Assembly (NCBI GenBank): GCA_947625225.1
Contig: CANQNQ010000001.1
Location: 124,001 to 188,000, forward strand
Direction: 5' to 3'
Length of the DNA stretch: 64,000 nucleotides
Source: an uncultured Clostridia bacterium
GTDB taxonomy: Bacteria > Bacillota > Clostridia > Christensenellales > CAG-917
The notes beneath the pieces are model-generated. The model had not been told where the DNA came from. It saw only the letters and a list, made by a program, of their open reading frames with translations, and did no database searches. Position numbers and translations under genes: made by a program. Positions 52,163 to 64,000 of the stretch are shown here, one piece after another (the first letter of the stretch is position 1; the number at the start of each line of letters is the position of its first letter).

Positions 52163-53316
52163 TGGCAAAGGCTTACTCCTACATCATGCGCACAAAGTGG
52201 GTGGCGCTGCTTGCCGCCGTGCTGTTGCTTATTGTTTTCGGGCGCACCGTGAACAGTCCCGCGCTTACAAAATCCGCGATAGTGCTGGGCGTGGGCATAG
52301 ACTACGACGAGGACGCGCGGCAGTTTATCGTGACGGCGCAATCGGCGATAATGGCGACCTCTTCCTCAAGCGATTCGGGCGCGACAACTTCGTATGTGAC
52401 CTACACCTGCACGGGCAAAACGATATCCTCCGCATTGGACGATATTTCCACAAAAATGGGTCTTATCGTATCGCTTGCGCATTGTGAAGTGCTGTTTGTG
52501 TCAAAAAGCGTATTGAAACTTGACAGACTGCAACTTATATATCCGCTGACGGGGATGTACGCTCTGCGCGAGCAAGCCGTGGTGTTGACGGGTGATACCG
52601 CCCCGCGCGAAATGCTTGCCCTGAGGGTAGGCACGTCCATCAGCGCGCCCTTCTATTTGCAGACCGCGCTGACCAATATGGAGGGCACGGACGGCATGAT
52701 CCGCACCACCGTGAAGACCCTGCTTGCGCGCTCGCTATCCCGCAGTCGCGCCGCCGTCATCCCCTACCTATCCGCTAAAAAAATGCAGGACCAGCCCATA
52801 GACCAAGAGGGGGAGCAAAAGGACAACTACGAATTCGATCTGTCCCGCACGCTGGCGTTCAATTACACTGACAGCTACGTGCTTGAAAAAGATCTGTCCG
52901 AAATTCTGGCGATATATCTGTCCACCACAACTTACGGCGCGCTGAACTACACCTCGGACAAGGGGGAATCCGTGGACTTCCGCCTTCTCAAAAAAAATGT
53001 CAAAACTTCCGCGAAGGGCAGGTCCGTCACTGTGGAGATAAAGCTGACTGCAGACCTTCTGGACGTGCAATTTGTGGATACGGACAAGGTGCTGACGGGC
53101 GCGGACAAGCCCATAAAGGACGCGGCGAAAGCGCTTGCAAAACAGCTGGAGGACAGGATGACAGCCCTGTACGAAAAGTCAAAACAGCTGAACATAGACT
53201 TTCTCGGTTTGCAGGCAAAGGCGTATCAATCGGTGGGCCGCTCGCTTGAGGAGGACTGCCTTTCCACAATTTCTTTTACGCCCAAAATAACCATAGATGT
53301 GAAGGAAGCGGCGTGA
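52162..53316 (+). CDS. Ger(x)C family germination protein (C subunit) lacking a lipobox
   Basis: The C subunit of the germinant receptor. The 384-residue protein shows the Ger(x)C pattern (IVLGVGIDYDEDARQFIVTAQ; LAHCEVLFVSKSV; ALREQAVVLTGD). GerC subunits are normally lipoproteins, but here the hydrophobic N-terminus (about residues 12-27) is followed by GRTVNSPALTKSA with no cysteine. It is probably held by an uncleaved helix instead. Its start overlaps the permease stop, and a terminator follows. Confidence 0.9.
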   Translation: MAKAYSYIMRTKWVALLAAVLLLIVFGRTVNSPALTKSAIVLGVGIDYDEDARQFIVTAQSAIMATSSSSDSGATTSYVTYTCTGKTISSALDDISTKMGLIVSLAHCEVLFVSKSVLKLDRLQLIYPLTGMYALREQAVVLTGDTAPREMLALRVGTSISAPFYLQTALTNMEGTDGMIRTTVKTLLARSLSRSRAAVIPYLSAKKMQDQPIDQEGEQKDNYEFDLSRTLAFNYTDSYVLEKDLSEILAIYLSTTTYGALNYTSDKGESVDFRLLKKNVKTSAKGRSVTVEIKLTADLLDVQFVDTDKVLTGADKPIKDAAKALAKQLEDRMTALYEKSKQLNIDFLGLQAKAYQSVGRSLEEDCLSTISFTPKITIDVKEAA

Positions 53317-53325
53317 TAAATATGC

Positions 53326-53352
53326 AAAAACCGCGCTTTATGCGCGGTTTTT
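53326..53352. terminator. Bidirectional terminator between the ger operon and the GH2 gene
   Basis: AAAAACCGCGC / GCGCGGTTTTT stem with loop TTTAT, with A/T runs on both sides. Confidence 0.9.
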
Positions 53353-53370
53353 ATGTTGTAAACTGCTTTT

Positions 53371-56376
<3,006 letters not shown>

Positions 56377-56453
56377 CTATGTTTTATGCGGTGTATTTTG
56401 AGATTTTATCGGTCTTTTGTGAGATATAAGCACGGGAAGCCCACGCGTCTTGT

Positions 56454-57182
56454 CTACTTTTGAGGAACGTACAGTATCCTGTGGCAATCCGGGCATTCCG
56501 CGTAATCGCCGGGGTTGCGCAGCTTCGCCTTGGCGTCGTTGGGCAACTCCATGGCACAGCGCGTGCAGTATCCGTAGCGCGGATTTTTGGGATCGGGATC
56601 GTACGCCACAAACGCGGGCGTCTTTTTCGCCTTGCGCAACGCCTCGTACGCCCTGAGCATCTGGGGCGGTATGTCGGGCTGCAACGCCCTCAATTTTGCC
56701 TGTATGCTCTCAACTGTCGGGCGAACGCCCGCCATCATCGCGTCGAAGTCCGCCTTTGCCTGTTTGTACGCCTCTGACGCCTTGACGCCGACGTTCCAGG
56801 TCTTTTTGTACGCCTCGCTGAGTTTGTCTATCCTGACCGCCGCCGAAGCCGCTTCCCTTTCGAGAGTGGCGATCTGCTCGGATATGGTGCCCACCAGCTT
56901 GAGGTAGTGTTCCGCCTCGGATACGTCCTGCACCTCCTCGAGGATGCCGTCGAAGCCGTCAAGTTCCTCATTGAGGTCCTCCAGCTTCTTTTTCATGCCG
57001 GTGTATGCCGCAAGCAACGCCTCCGCTTCAGACTTGAGTTTGCCTATCTCCTGCGTTGCCTCTTCCACCTTGTTTTTGGCAAGGATAAAGCGTTTGCGTT
57101 CCTCGCTTTTTGTGGCGCTTTCTTCAAGCTCGATGAGCTCCTTGTCTATCTGCTGATATTCCAGCATCTTGTCAAAATTCAT
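56454..57182 (-). CDS. Coiled-coil zinc-ribbon protein (DUF164/CdsZ-like)
   Basis: A 242-residue protein with a long helical coiled-coil (residues about 1-170) and a C-terminal zinc ribbon (CTRC ... CPDC). This is the DUF164 family that usually follows nif3 and trmK in Bacillota. The protein may bind nucleic acid; its function is not settled. The start overlaps the nif3 stop by 4 bp (57179-57182), so it is the last gene of the dnaG-rpoD-trmK-nif3 operon. Confidence 0.87.
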   Translation of the reverse strand: MNFDKMLEYQQIDKELIELEESATKSEERKRFILAKNKVEEATQEIGKLKSEAEALLAAYTGMKKKLEDLNEELDGFDGILEEVQDVSEAEHYLKLVGTISEQIATLEREAASAAVRIDKLSEAYKKTWNVGVKASEAYKQAKADFDAMMAGVRPTVESIQAKLRALQPDIPPQMLRAYEALRKAKKTPAFVAYDPDPKNPRYGYCTRCAMELPNDAKAKLRNPGDYAECPDCHRILYVPQK

Positions 57183-57934
57183 ACTTCTTCCAGCCTCCTG
57201 AACGGGCAGTCCGACGCCGCCCTTATTATATTCAACCCCGTAGAGGCAAGCGCCCCGTACAGGATATCTTGCATGATTATCTCGCTGTAGTAGTGCGAAA
57301 ACTCTATCAGCCTGAAGCCGTCCCGCCTCGCCTCTATATAGCGATTGTGTCTCAGCTCGCCCGTGATGAGCACGTCCGCCAGCCCGCTTGCGCGCGTATA
57401 TTCGCTGCCGCCGCTGCCCGTGACCAGATACGCCGTGCGCACCCTGTCGTCGGCGTCGCCCACAAAGGTGACCGTCCTGTCGCCAAGCACGTCCGCCGTG
57501 CGCGAAGCAAGCTCGCCAAGCGTAGTATCCACGTCAAACAGCGCGCCCGCGCCCTCGTCGTCAAGGCGTATGTTGCCTCCGCCCAGCATCGCGGCAAGCG
57601 TGACGTTGAGTCCCGTGGGCGCCATGTCCAGATTGGTGTGCGCGCTGTACACGCTGATGTCGTGCTTTATCAGCCTCTCTATCTGCTTGCCCTGCCCGCG
57701 GCTGACGTCTATGCGCGCAAGCGCGTCCCATATAAACGGATGGTGGGACACGATGAGGTTGGCGTCCTTTTCCACCGCCTCGTCTATGACCTTGTCGGTG
57801 ACGTCAAGCGCAAGCACGACGCCGCTGCACTGCCTCTCCACATCGCCTACCATAAGACCTATCCTGTCCCATTCGGCGGCGCCTTGAGGAGGAGCAAAGT
57901 CCTCCAAAATTTTCACTATTTGCGCAATTTTCAT
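57179..57934 (-). CDS. Nif3-like dinuclear metal centre protein
   Basis: A 251-residue Nif3/DUF34 protein, GTP-cyclohydrolase-like in fold. The family motifs are EWDRIGLMVGDVE near residue 20, LIVSHHPFIWDAL with the metal-binding His pair, VYSAHTNLDMAPTGLN, and TGELRHNRYIEARRDGFRLIEFSHYYSE near the C-terminus. The family binds two metal ions, but its biochemical role is unknown. It overlaps trmK by 4 bp. Confidence 0.93.
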   Translation of the reverse strand: MKIAQIVKILEDFAPPQGAAEWDRIGLMVGDVERQCSGVVLALDVTDKVIDEAVEKDANLIVSHHPFIWDALARIDVSRGQGKQIERLIKHDISVYSAHTNLDMAPTGLNVTLAAMLGGGNIRLDDEGAGALFDVDTTLGELASRTADVLGDRTVTFVGDADDRVRTAYLVTGSGGSEYTRASGLADVLITGELRHNRYIEARRDGFRLIEFSHYYSEIIMQDILYGALASTGLNIIRAASDCPFRRLEEV

Positions 57935-58605
57935 AGTTTATCTTCCTGTTTTGACATTTCAAGCGCCGTTTCCAGCACTTTTATCCTGTCCTTCAATGCC
58001 TGCGAGTCGGGATTTTCCTCGCTGAGTTTCCGCCTCATTTCAAGCTCCTGCCTCAGCGCGTTCAACGTCTCGGCGTCGTCGAGGTAATCCGTCCCGAACA
58101 GCAGTTGCGAGGGGGTGAGGCTCATCTGCCCGACTTCCGTTTTAAGCACCGTATAGCGCTTGCCGGCGCACATGACGCACTTGTCGACGATTATCCTGTT
58201 GCCGGTGGCGACAAGCTGCGCGCGCACCTTTTCGGGATGGGTGTTGGGAGACAGCACGTAGTGAGCGAACCTCTTGCCCTCCGCGTGCGCCGCGGCGAGC
58301 ATCCTGCTCATGAGATCTCCGCCCAAGCCCGCGATGACAACGGTGTCCACCTCGCCGTCGGCAATGGGAGCAAGCCCATCGCCCAGACGGGTGATCATCC
58401 TGCCCTCAACGCCGTTGACAAGCGCAAGCTCCGCCGCCTTTTTGAGGCTGGGCGCGCTTATGTCCGTAGCGATGACCTTGCTTGCCCTGTCCGTGCCTAT
58501 CAGCCAATAGCTCAGCTTGCCGTGGTCGCAACCTATGTCCGCCACGCTGCCGTAGTCCACAAGACAGCCTATGGCGTAAAGCCTCTCGTCAAGTCGTATG
58601 GGCAT
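57931..58605 (-). CDS. trmK: tRNA (adenine(22)-N1)-methyltransferase TrmK
   Basis: Methylates adenine 22 in tRNA with S-adenosyl-methionine. The 224-residue class I methyltransferase has VADIGCDHGKLSYWLI (SAM motif I), TDISAPSLKKA, and VIAGLGGDLM. The C-terminus is a coiled-coil, as in Bacillus TrmK. The rpoD stop overlaps the ATG (TGATG). Confidence 0.92.
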   Translation of the reverse strand: MPIRLDERLYAIGCLVDYGSVADIGCDHGKLSYWLIGTDRASKVIATDISAPSLKKAAELALVNGVEGRMITRLGDGLAPIADGEVDTVVIAGLGGDLMSRMLAAAHAEGKRFAHYVLSPNTHPEKVRAQLVATGNRIIVDKCVMCAGKRYTVLKTEVGQMSLTPSQLLFGTDYLDDAETLNALRQELEMRRKLSEENPDSQALKDRIKVLETALEMSKQEDKL

Positions 58606-59651
58606 CACTCAAAATCCCTCAGCTTCTTTATGCGGTTGGGATGGCGCAGCTTTCTGAGCGCCTTTGCCTCTATCTGACGTATGCGCTCACGCGTGACGTT
58701 GAACTCCTTGCCCACTTCCTCCAGCGTGCGGGGGTGGCTGTCGTCAAGGCCGTACCTCAAGCGCAACACCTTCTCCTCGCGGGGAGTGAGCGTGTTGAGC
58801 ACCTGTATGAGCTGTTCCTTGAGCATATTGCCCTCTGTGACGTCGATTGGCGACTGCGCGGTGTTGTCCTCTATGAAATCGCCGAGATGACTGTCCTCCT
58901 CCTCGCCGATGGGCGTCTCAAGCGACACGGGATCCTGCGCTATCTTTTGTATCTCGCGCACGCGCTCCTCTGAGCAGCCCAAATATTGAGCGATCTCCTC
59001 GGGCGAGGGCTCTCTGCCCAGCTGTTGCAACAGATGACGCGTCGCGCGCACCTGTTTGTTGATGGTCTCCACCATATGCACGGGGATACGTATTGTCCTC
59101 GCCTGGTCGGCGATGGCGCGGGTGATCGCCTGCCTTATCCACCAGGTGGCGTAAGTGGAAAACTTGAAGCCCTTGGTGTAATCAAACTTCTCCACCGCTT
59201 TCATCAGTCCCAGATTGCCCTCCTGAATGAGGTCGAGGAACTGCATGCCTCGTCCCACATAGCGCTTGGCGATGGACACAACAAGCCTCAGGTTCGCCTC
59301 GCTGAGGATGTCCTTTGCGGCCTCGTCGCCCTCCTCCATGCGCTTTGCCAGCTCTATCTCCTGGTCGGCGCTCAAAAGCGGCACTTTGCCGATCTCCTTG
59401 AGATAGATCTTTACGGAGTCGTCGGCGGTGGTGTCTATCATCTTGTCAAGATCGGACACGTCCTCTTCGGGCGCCTCCTCCACGGCGATATTGTTGGCTT
59501 TGAGCGCCTCGAACACGACTTCCATATCCTCGGCGGTCGCCTCGAGATGCTCGAGTCTTGCCATTATATCCTCTTCGGATACGGAGCCTTTCTCCTTGCT
59601 TTGAGCGATGATCTTGTCAATTTCCTGTTTGAGCAACTGTTCTCTGTCCAT
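58605..59651 (-). CDS. rpoD: Primary RNA polymerase sigma factor (SigA/RpoD)
   Basis: The housekeeping sigma factor, matching the TTGACA/TATAAT promoters seen here. The 348-residue protein has an abbreviated N-terminal region 1, [20 protein letters not shown] (region 1.2), [41 protein letters not shown] (regions 2.3-2.4), region 3, and [21 protein letters not shown] (region 4.2). The true start is ATG 59651, with AGGAGG 5 nt upstream; a GTG six codons earlier overlaps the dnaG stop. It lies 14 nt after dnaG. Confidence 0.97.
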   Translation of the reverse strand: MDREQLLKQEIDKIIAQSKEKGSVSEEDIMARLEHLEATAEDMEVVFEALKANNIAVEEAPEEDVSDLDKMIDTTADDSVKIYLKEIGKVPLLSADQEIELAKRMEEGDEAAKDILSEANLRLVVSIAKRYVGRGMQFLDLIQEGNLGLMKAVEKFDYTKGFKFSTYATWWIRQAITRAIADQARTIRIPVHMVETINKQVRATRHLLQQLGREPSPEEIAQYLGCSEERVREIQKIAQDPVSLETPIGEEEDSHLGDFIEDNTAQSPIDVTEGNMLKEQLIQVLNTLTPREEKVLRLRYGLDDSHPRTLEEVGKEFNVTRERIRQIEAKALRKLRHPNRIKKLRDFE

Positions 59652-59665
59652 AAGTTCCTCCTGCG

Positions 59666-61468
59666 TCACATTTTTTCGCCAATAACTTTGGCTTTAAGTT
59701 TTTTTTGCAGCGTGGCTATCTGTTCGACCAATGCGCGGCGCTCAGAGGCGTCCGCCGTTTTGCCGTACTGCTGTTTTATGCTGTCCAGCTGCGCCGAAAT
59801 ATAGTTGTCCGCGAGGCTGAAAACGCAATCGTTGTAATATTTTTCCTCCCTGTCGAGGTCCGCAAAGCGCATATTTACGTCCATCAGTTTGCCTATCTCC
59901 TCGTCGTCATCGTCGGAGAGGTAGTTGTACATGTTTGACACGCTGAACTCCGACGGAGGCATTTTTCCTGCTATATCGAATATCTGCCTGTGGACGTCGC
60001 ACACAAGCCAATCCTTTTTGAGCGCGGACAGATCAACATACGGCGCGTTTTCCATTATCCTGCTCACGACAAAGCGGGAGGCGCGCATCAGCGCGGAGCC
60101 CTTGTCGCCGACTGCGGGCGCAGATCCTGAGGCTTGCTTGTCCCTCCCTTGCGCTTTTTTGACCGCTCCGTCCGCCGCCCTCCTGAGGACGGTGTCTATG
60201 GAAATGTTGCCGTCTTTTGCCACGATCGCCGCATAAACCTCGCGTTGCGCTGCGTCATCTATGCTTTTGAGCACATTGACCGCGGGGACAAGGTATCTCG
60301 CCCTGCCGTCAGAGGTGTTGAGATCGTAGGCGTCGCGGCACAGTTTCAGCTTGTAATCTATGACAGGCAACGCCTCGTCCAGCTTTTTGAGAAAGCCTTC
60401 CTTGCCGCTTGCGCGCGCGGTCTCGTCGGGGTCGAAGCCGTCGTCGAGGCATACCACTTTTACGTTGAGTCCCGCCGCCAGCAGAGGGTCTACGTTCTTT
60501 ACGGTCGCCTTTCTGCCCGCGGAGTCGCCGTCGTAGCAGACGTAGATGTCCTGCGTCATGCGCCTCAGCTCCCTCGCCTGCCCGTCCGTAAGCGCGGTGC
60601 CCATACAGGCTACGGCGTTGTTTATGCCGTGCGCGCCCAGAGAGATGACGTCCATATACCCCTCGACGAGTATGAGCGCGCTGTAGCTGCCGCCGTTCTT
60701 TTTGTCCGCCTTGATGCGGTTGATGCCGTATATGGTGCGCCCCTTGTCAAACAGCGTGGTGTTGGTGGAGTTTTTGTACTTGGCGACGTCCTGCTCGCCG
60801 TGATATATCCTGCCGCCGAACGCGATGACCTCGTTCATGCTGTTGATGATGGGCACGATTATGCGATTTGCAAACGCGTCGGAGGGATGGTTTACGCTGC
60901 TTATAAGGCCGCACTCCGCAAGGTCCGCAAGCGAATGCCCCTTAAGCCTCAGATAGTCCGGCAAGCCGTCATAGCCCATGGACAAGCCCAACCCGTAGCG
61001 CTTGGATATCTCGTCGTCGACGCCTCTGCCCGCCAGATACGCCCGCGCGTCCTTGCCCTTGACCTCGTCGAGGAGGTTGTTGCGGTAGTAGCGCGCCGCC
61101 TCTCGCATGATCTGCTTGAGGACGTCCTTGTGCTCCTTTTTTTGCTCGTAGTGGGCGTCCAGCTTGAACTCGGGCATGGGGATGCCCACCTTTTCGGAGA
61201 GGTACTTCACGGCGTCGATAAAGCTCATGGATTCTATCTCCATGATAAACTTCACCACATCGCCGCTTGCCCCGCAGCCGAAGCAGTGGTAGTAGCCCGA
61301 TTGCTGGTTTACGCAGAAAGACGGGGTCTTTTCGTTGTGGAAAGGACAGCAACCGAAATAGCGCCCGCCCTTTTTTTGCAACGGGACGTACTGCGATATC
61401 GTCTGCACGATGTCGCACTTGTACTTCAGCTCTTCCATAAATTCGGGAGTTATCCCTTGTCTGTCCAT
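59666..61468 (-). CDS. dnaG: DNA primase
   Basis: Makes RNA primers for replication. The 600-residue protein has the CHC2 zinc finger (Cys41, His44, Cys62, Cys65 in [11 protein letters not shown] and YYHCFGCG), the toprim domain with [12 protein letters not shown] and [13 protein letters not shown], and a helical C-terminal helicase-binding region. CGGAG precedes the ATG. It is first in dnaG-rpoD-trmK-nif3-DUF164, a variant of the macromolecular-synthesis operon. Confidence 0.97.
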   Translation of the reverse strand: MDRQGITPEFMEELKYKCDIVQTISQYVPLQKKGGRYFGCCPFHNEKTPSFCVNQQSGYYHCFGCGASGDVVKFIMEIESMSFIDAVKYLSEKVGIPMPEFKLDAHYEQKKEHKDVLKQIMREAARYYRNNLLDEVKGKDARAYLAGRGVDDEISKRYGLGLSMGYDGLPDYLRLKGHSLADLAECGLISSVNHPSDAFANRIIVPIINSMNEVIAFGGRIYHGEQDVAKYKNSTNTTLFDKGRTIYGINRIKADKKNGGSYSALILVEGYMDVISLGAHGINNAVACMGTALTDGQARELRRMTQDIYVCYDGDSAGRKATVKNVDPLLAAGLNVKVVCLDDGFDPDETARASGKEGFLKKLDEALPVIDYKLKLCRDAYDLNTSDGRARYLVPAVNVLKSIDDAAQREVYAAIVAKDGNISIDTVLRRAADGAVKKAQGRDKQASGSAPAVGDKGSALMRASRFVVSRIMENAPYVDLSALKKDWLVCDVHRQIFDIAGKMPPSEFSVSNMYNYLSDDDDEEIGKLMDVNMRFADLDREEKYYNDCVFSLADNYISAQLDSIKQQYGKTADASERRALVEQIATLQKKLKAKVIGEKM

Positions 61469-61508
61469 AAAAACTCCGAAAAATTCGCCTGATTTGTATA
61501 GACCTTGT

Positions 61509-61538
61509 TTTATACCCTTACATATTTATATACGTAAA
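61509..61538 (-). promoter_or_regulatory. Predicted promoter of the dnaG-rpoD operon
   Basis: On the minus strand: -35 TTTACG (61538-61533), 18-bp A/T-rich spacer, -10 TATAAA (61514-61509), about 40 bp before dnaG. Confidence 0.6.
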
Positions 61539-61617
61539 AAAATCCCGAAATCCTAAAAATTTTTGCAAAAAAGTTAAAAAAATTTGTGAAACGCCCCGGT
61601 TTGGGCATTTTGCCGGC

Positions 61618-61645
61618 AAAAAAACAACCGACGCGAGGTCGGCTG
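61618..61645 (-). terminator. Intrinsic terminator after guaA
   Basis: On the minus strand an AGCCGAC / GTCGGTT-type stem around 61627-61643 is followed by seven T. It ends the purA-guaA transcript. Confidence 0.75.
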
Positions 61646-61657
61646 TCGATGTGCTTA

Positions 61658-63190
61658 TCACTCCCACTCTATGGTCGCGGGCGGCTTGCCCGTCACGTCG
61701 TAGACCACGCGGGACACTCCCTTGACCTCGTTGACTATGCGCGAGGAGACCACGTCCAGCACGGAGTACGGTATGTGCGCGTACTCGCAGGTCATGAAGT
61801 CCGACGTGATGACGGCGCGCAAGCCCAGCACGTAGTTGTACGTGCGCCCGTCTCCCATCACGCCCACGGTGCGCATGTCGGTAAGCACGGCAAAATATTG
61901 GTCGTAATGCAAGCCCGCTTTTTCCAGCTCGCAGCGGTATATCCAATCCGCCTCCCTCAAAATGTCCAGCCTCTCGCGCGTGATCTCGCCTATGCAGCGC
62001 ACCGCAAGACCCGGACCGGGGAAGGGTTGGCGGGACACCAGCTTCTCGTCAAGCCCCAGCTTCCTGCCCAACGCGCGCACTTCGTCCTTAAAGAGGGAGC
62101 GCAGCGGCTCCACAATGCCTATAAACTTGGTGTCCTTGGGCAGCCCGCCAACGTTGTGGTGGGATTTGATGACTGCGCCCGTGGTAAGTCCGCTTTCAAC
62201 GACGTCGGGATATATGGTGCCCTGCGCAAGAAAGCTGCCCTCGAATTTGGCGCTCTCCTGCTCGAACACTCTGACGAATTCCTCGCCTATTATCTTGCGC
62301 TTTCTTTCCGGCTCCGTGACGCCCTGAAGCTTGCTCAAAAACCGCTCGGACGCGTCCACGCGCACAAAGTTGAGGGATTTGCCGCTGAACGCCTGCTCTA
62401 TCTCGTCCCCCTCGTTTTTGCGCATCATGCCGTGGTCCACAAATATACAGGTGAGCTGATTGGGGATCGCCTTTTCAAGTATGGCGGCGCAGACGGAGCT
62501 GTCCACCCCTCCGCTGAGCCCCAATACGACCTGTTTGTCGCCGACCTGCTCGCGTATGCGCGCCACTTCGCGCTCGATGAAATCGTCGATGTTGTAGTCA
62601 CCCTTTGCCTTGCACACCTCGTAAAGGAAGTTGTGCAGCAGCTTTGTGCCCTCGCGCGTGCGCTCCACCTCGGGATGGAATTGCACCGCGTACAGTCCCT
62701 TTTGCTCGTCGCACATTGCCGCGATGGGACAATCCGCCGTGTGCGCCACCGCTCTGAAGCCTTGAGGCATGCGCGCGACGTAGTCGGTGTGGCTCATCAG
62801 CGTGACGGTGTTGAGTTCAAGGTCCTTGAACAGCGCGCAGGAGGGGTCGTCGTATACGGCGTCAATGGTGCCGTACTCGCTCACGCCGCACGCCTTCACC
62901 TCTCCGCCGAGGGTGTACGCCATCAACTGCATGCCGTAGCAAATGCCCAGTATGGGGATGCCCAGCTCGAACAGTTCCCGTACGGTGTGCGGCGAACTTG
63001 CGTCGTACACGCTGTGCGGCCCGCCCGTGAGGATCATGCCTATGGGCGCTATCTCCTTAAGCCTCTCTATGGGCGTGCTGCCCGCAAGTATCTGCGAATG
63101 CACTCCGCACTCCCTGACTCTGCGGGCGATAAGCTCCTTATACTGTCCGCCAAAGTCCAGCACTACCACAGTCTGATTTGCGTTTTTCAT
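61658..63190 (-). CDS. guaA: GMP synthase (glutamine-hydrolysing)
   Basis: Converts XMP to GMP. The 510-residue protein has an N-terminal class I glutamine amidotransferase domain with catalytic Cys in [11 protein letters not shown] and the late HPEV, then the ATP pyrophosphatase P-loop [12 protein letters not shown] and the C-terminal dimerisation domain ending KPPATIEWE. The start is placed at ATG 63190 with AAGGGG upstream; a 7-codon extension is unsupported. It lies 51 bp after purA, so the AMP and GMP branches are together. Confidence 0.97.
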   Translation of the reverse strand: MKNANQTVVVLDFGGQYKELIARRVRECGVHSQILAGSTPIERLKEIAPIGMILTGGPHSVYDASSPHTVRELFELGIPILGICYGMQLMAYTLGGEVKACGVSEYGTIDAVYDDPSCALFKDLELNTVTLMSHTDYVARMPQGFRAVAHTADCPIAAMCDEQKGLYAVQFHPEVERTREGTKLLHNFLYEVCKAKGDYNIDDFIEREVARIREQVGDKQVVLGLSGGVDSSVCAAILEKAIPNQLTCIFVDHGMMRKNEGDEIEQAFSGKSLNFVRVDASERFLSKLQGVTEPERKRKIIGEEFVRVFEQESAKFEGSFLAQGTIYPDVVESGLTTGAVIKSHHNVGGLPKDTKFIGIVEPLRSLFKDEVRALGRKLGLDEKLVSRQPFPGPGLAVRCIGEITRERLDILREADWIYRCELEKAGLHYDQYFAVLTDMRTVGVMGDGRTYNYVLGLRAVITSDFMTCEYAHIPYSVLDVVSSRIVNEVKGVSRVVYDVTGKPPATIEWE

Positions 63191-63241
63191 TATAAAAGCC
63201 CCTTTATGCAACCGTTTTTGCGCAGTAAAACGCGTTTTTGG

Positions 63242-64000
63242 TCATTTTATGATTATCGCGTCGCGCTCCGCGCCGACGGATATGTACTTTATTTTTGCGC
63301 CCACTGCGCGCTCGATGTACTCGATATATTTGCGCGCGTTTAGAGGCAACTCCTCGTATTTGCGGCATTCCGCGGTTGACGTTTTCCAGCCGTCGAGGTA
63401 CTCTATCACGGGCTTTGCCGCGTTGAGCGCTTCGCCGGAGGGAAAGTCCGTCACCCTGACGCCGTTTACGTCGTACGCCACGCACACGGGTATTTTGTCC
63501 ATATTGTCCAATATGTCCAGCTTGGTCAGCGCGATCTCGTCCGCCGCCTGCACCATGCAGCCGTAGCGGGACGCGACCACGTCGAAGCCGCCCACTCTGC
63601 GGGGACGCCCCGTTGCCGCGCCGTATTCGCCGCCCGCCTTGCGCAGGTTTTCCGCCTCGTCGCCGAACATCTCCGCCGTAAAGGGGCCCTCGCCCACGCA
63701 GGTGGAGTACGCCTTCATCACGCCGATCGCCACGTCCACCTTGCGGTTGGGCACGCCCGCGCCCACGGGTCCGTATGCGGTGATGGTGGATGAGGACGTG
63801 GTGTAGGGATATATGCCGTAGTCAATGTCTCTAAGCGCGCCCAGTTGCGCCTCCAGCATGACGCGCTTGCCCTCGTCGAGGGCGCGGTTGAGGTACACGC
63901 TGACGTCGCAGATGTAATCCTTAAGCGGCGCGCCGTAACGCTCGAACCACTCCAACATGCCGTCCACCGTGTACGCCTCGCCGCCGTACGCGTTGGCGAT
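63242..64000 (-). CDS. purA: Adenylosuccinate synthetase, C-terminal part (cut by window edge)
   Basis: Joins IMP and aspartate using GTP, the first step to AMP. The frame is open to base 64000, giving 253 C-terminal residues. The matching motifs are LEAQLGALRDIDYGIYPYTTSSSTIT, the conserved GVPNRKVDVAIGVMKAYSTCVGEGPFTAE, GRPRRVGGFD and YISVGAERDAIIIK at the end. An internal GTG reads as valine in the continuous frame, so it is not a start. The N-terminal part with the GTP loop lies outside the window. Confidence 0.96.
   Translation of the reverse strand: MANAYGGEAYTVDGMLEWFERYGAPLKDYICDVSVYLNRALDEGKRVMLEAQLGALRDIDYGIYPYTTSSSTITAYGPVGAGVPNRKVDVAIGVMKAYSTCVGEGPFTAEMFGDEAENLRKAGGEYGAATGRPRRVGGFDVVASRYGCMVQAADEIALTKLDILDNMDKIPVCVAYDVNGVRVTDFPSGEALNAAKPVIEYLDGWKTSTAECRKYEELPLNARKYIEYIERAVGAKIKYISVGAERDAIIIK

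Overview
The window looks like a chromosomal piece of an endospore-forming Bacillota, most likely an uncultured Clostridia (a gut Christensenellales-type lineage would fit; this is inference). Support comes from gerA/gerB/gerC-type germinant receptor genes, yabP and yabQ, veg, ricT, trmK, an AmaP/Asp23-like protein, a paired GlgC/GlgD, Gram-positive lipoproteins with lipoboxes, and the dnaG-rpoD-trmK-nif3 block. I see no rRNA, tRNA, insertion sequence, prophage or CRISPR array. Both ends cut genes: glgA on the left, purA on the right.

Layout: 1-9.5 kb is glycogen synthesis (glgB-glgC-glgD, then glgA). Between glgD and glgA sit two unknown surface-protein genes and a short leader-ORF unit with a 13-G tract. 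9.6-13 kb holds ispE and a two-component system. 13-21 kb is leftward housekeeping: manA, the amaP-like/greA/lysS operon, alaS with a PHP phosphatase gene, and an acyltransferase. 21-25 kb has yabPQ, two unknown small or membrane proteins, veg and an M28 peptidase. 25-29 kb is serS and leuS. 29-33 kb runs rightward: a GH5 lipoprotein, then tmk-holB-ricT. 33-36.5 kb is a leftward group: a degenerate alpha/beta hydrolase, lepB and a BRO-N/Fic fusion, with tandem repeats upstream. 36.7-41.4 kb has two large lipoproteins around a short-chain dehydrogenase. 41.5-46 kb is asnS-asnA-aspS. 46-48 kb has trxB and glmM, followed by a GDPD phosphodiesterase. 49.4-53.3 kb is the gerA operon, then a GH2 beta-galactosidase. 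56-61.5 kb is dnaG-rpoD-trmK-nif3 and a zinc-ribbon coiled-coil gene. 61.6-64 kb is guaA and purA.

Most promoters are easy to read as sigma-A type (TTGACA/TATAAT with about 17-bp spacing), and most convergent gene ends carry clear hairpin terminators. Several genes have a -10 box only 6-7 nt before the start codon and no Shine-Dalgarno sequence, so leaderless transcription is likely.

The most interesting element is the leader at 4.57-4.83 kb. It has a promoter, a Shine-Dalgarno sequence and a short ORF interrupted by 13 Gs, followed by an intrinsic terminator and then the start of a 776-residue membrane-anchored protein. With 11 or 14 Gs the leader ORF would instead run straight through the terminator to 17 nt before the next start codon. 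This suggests a slippage- or phase-variable attenuator.
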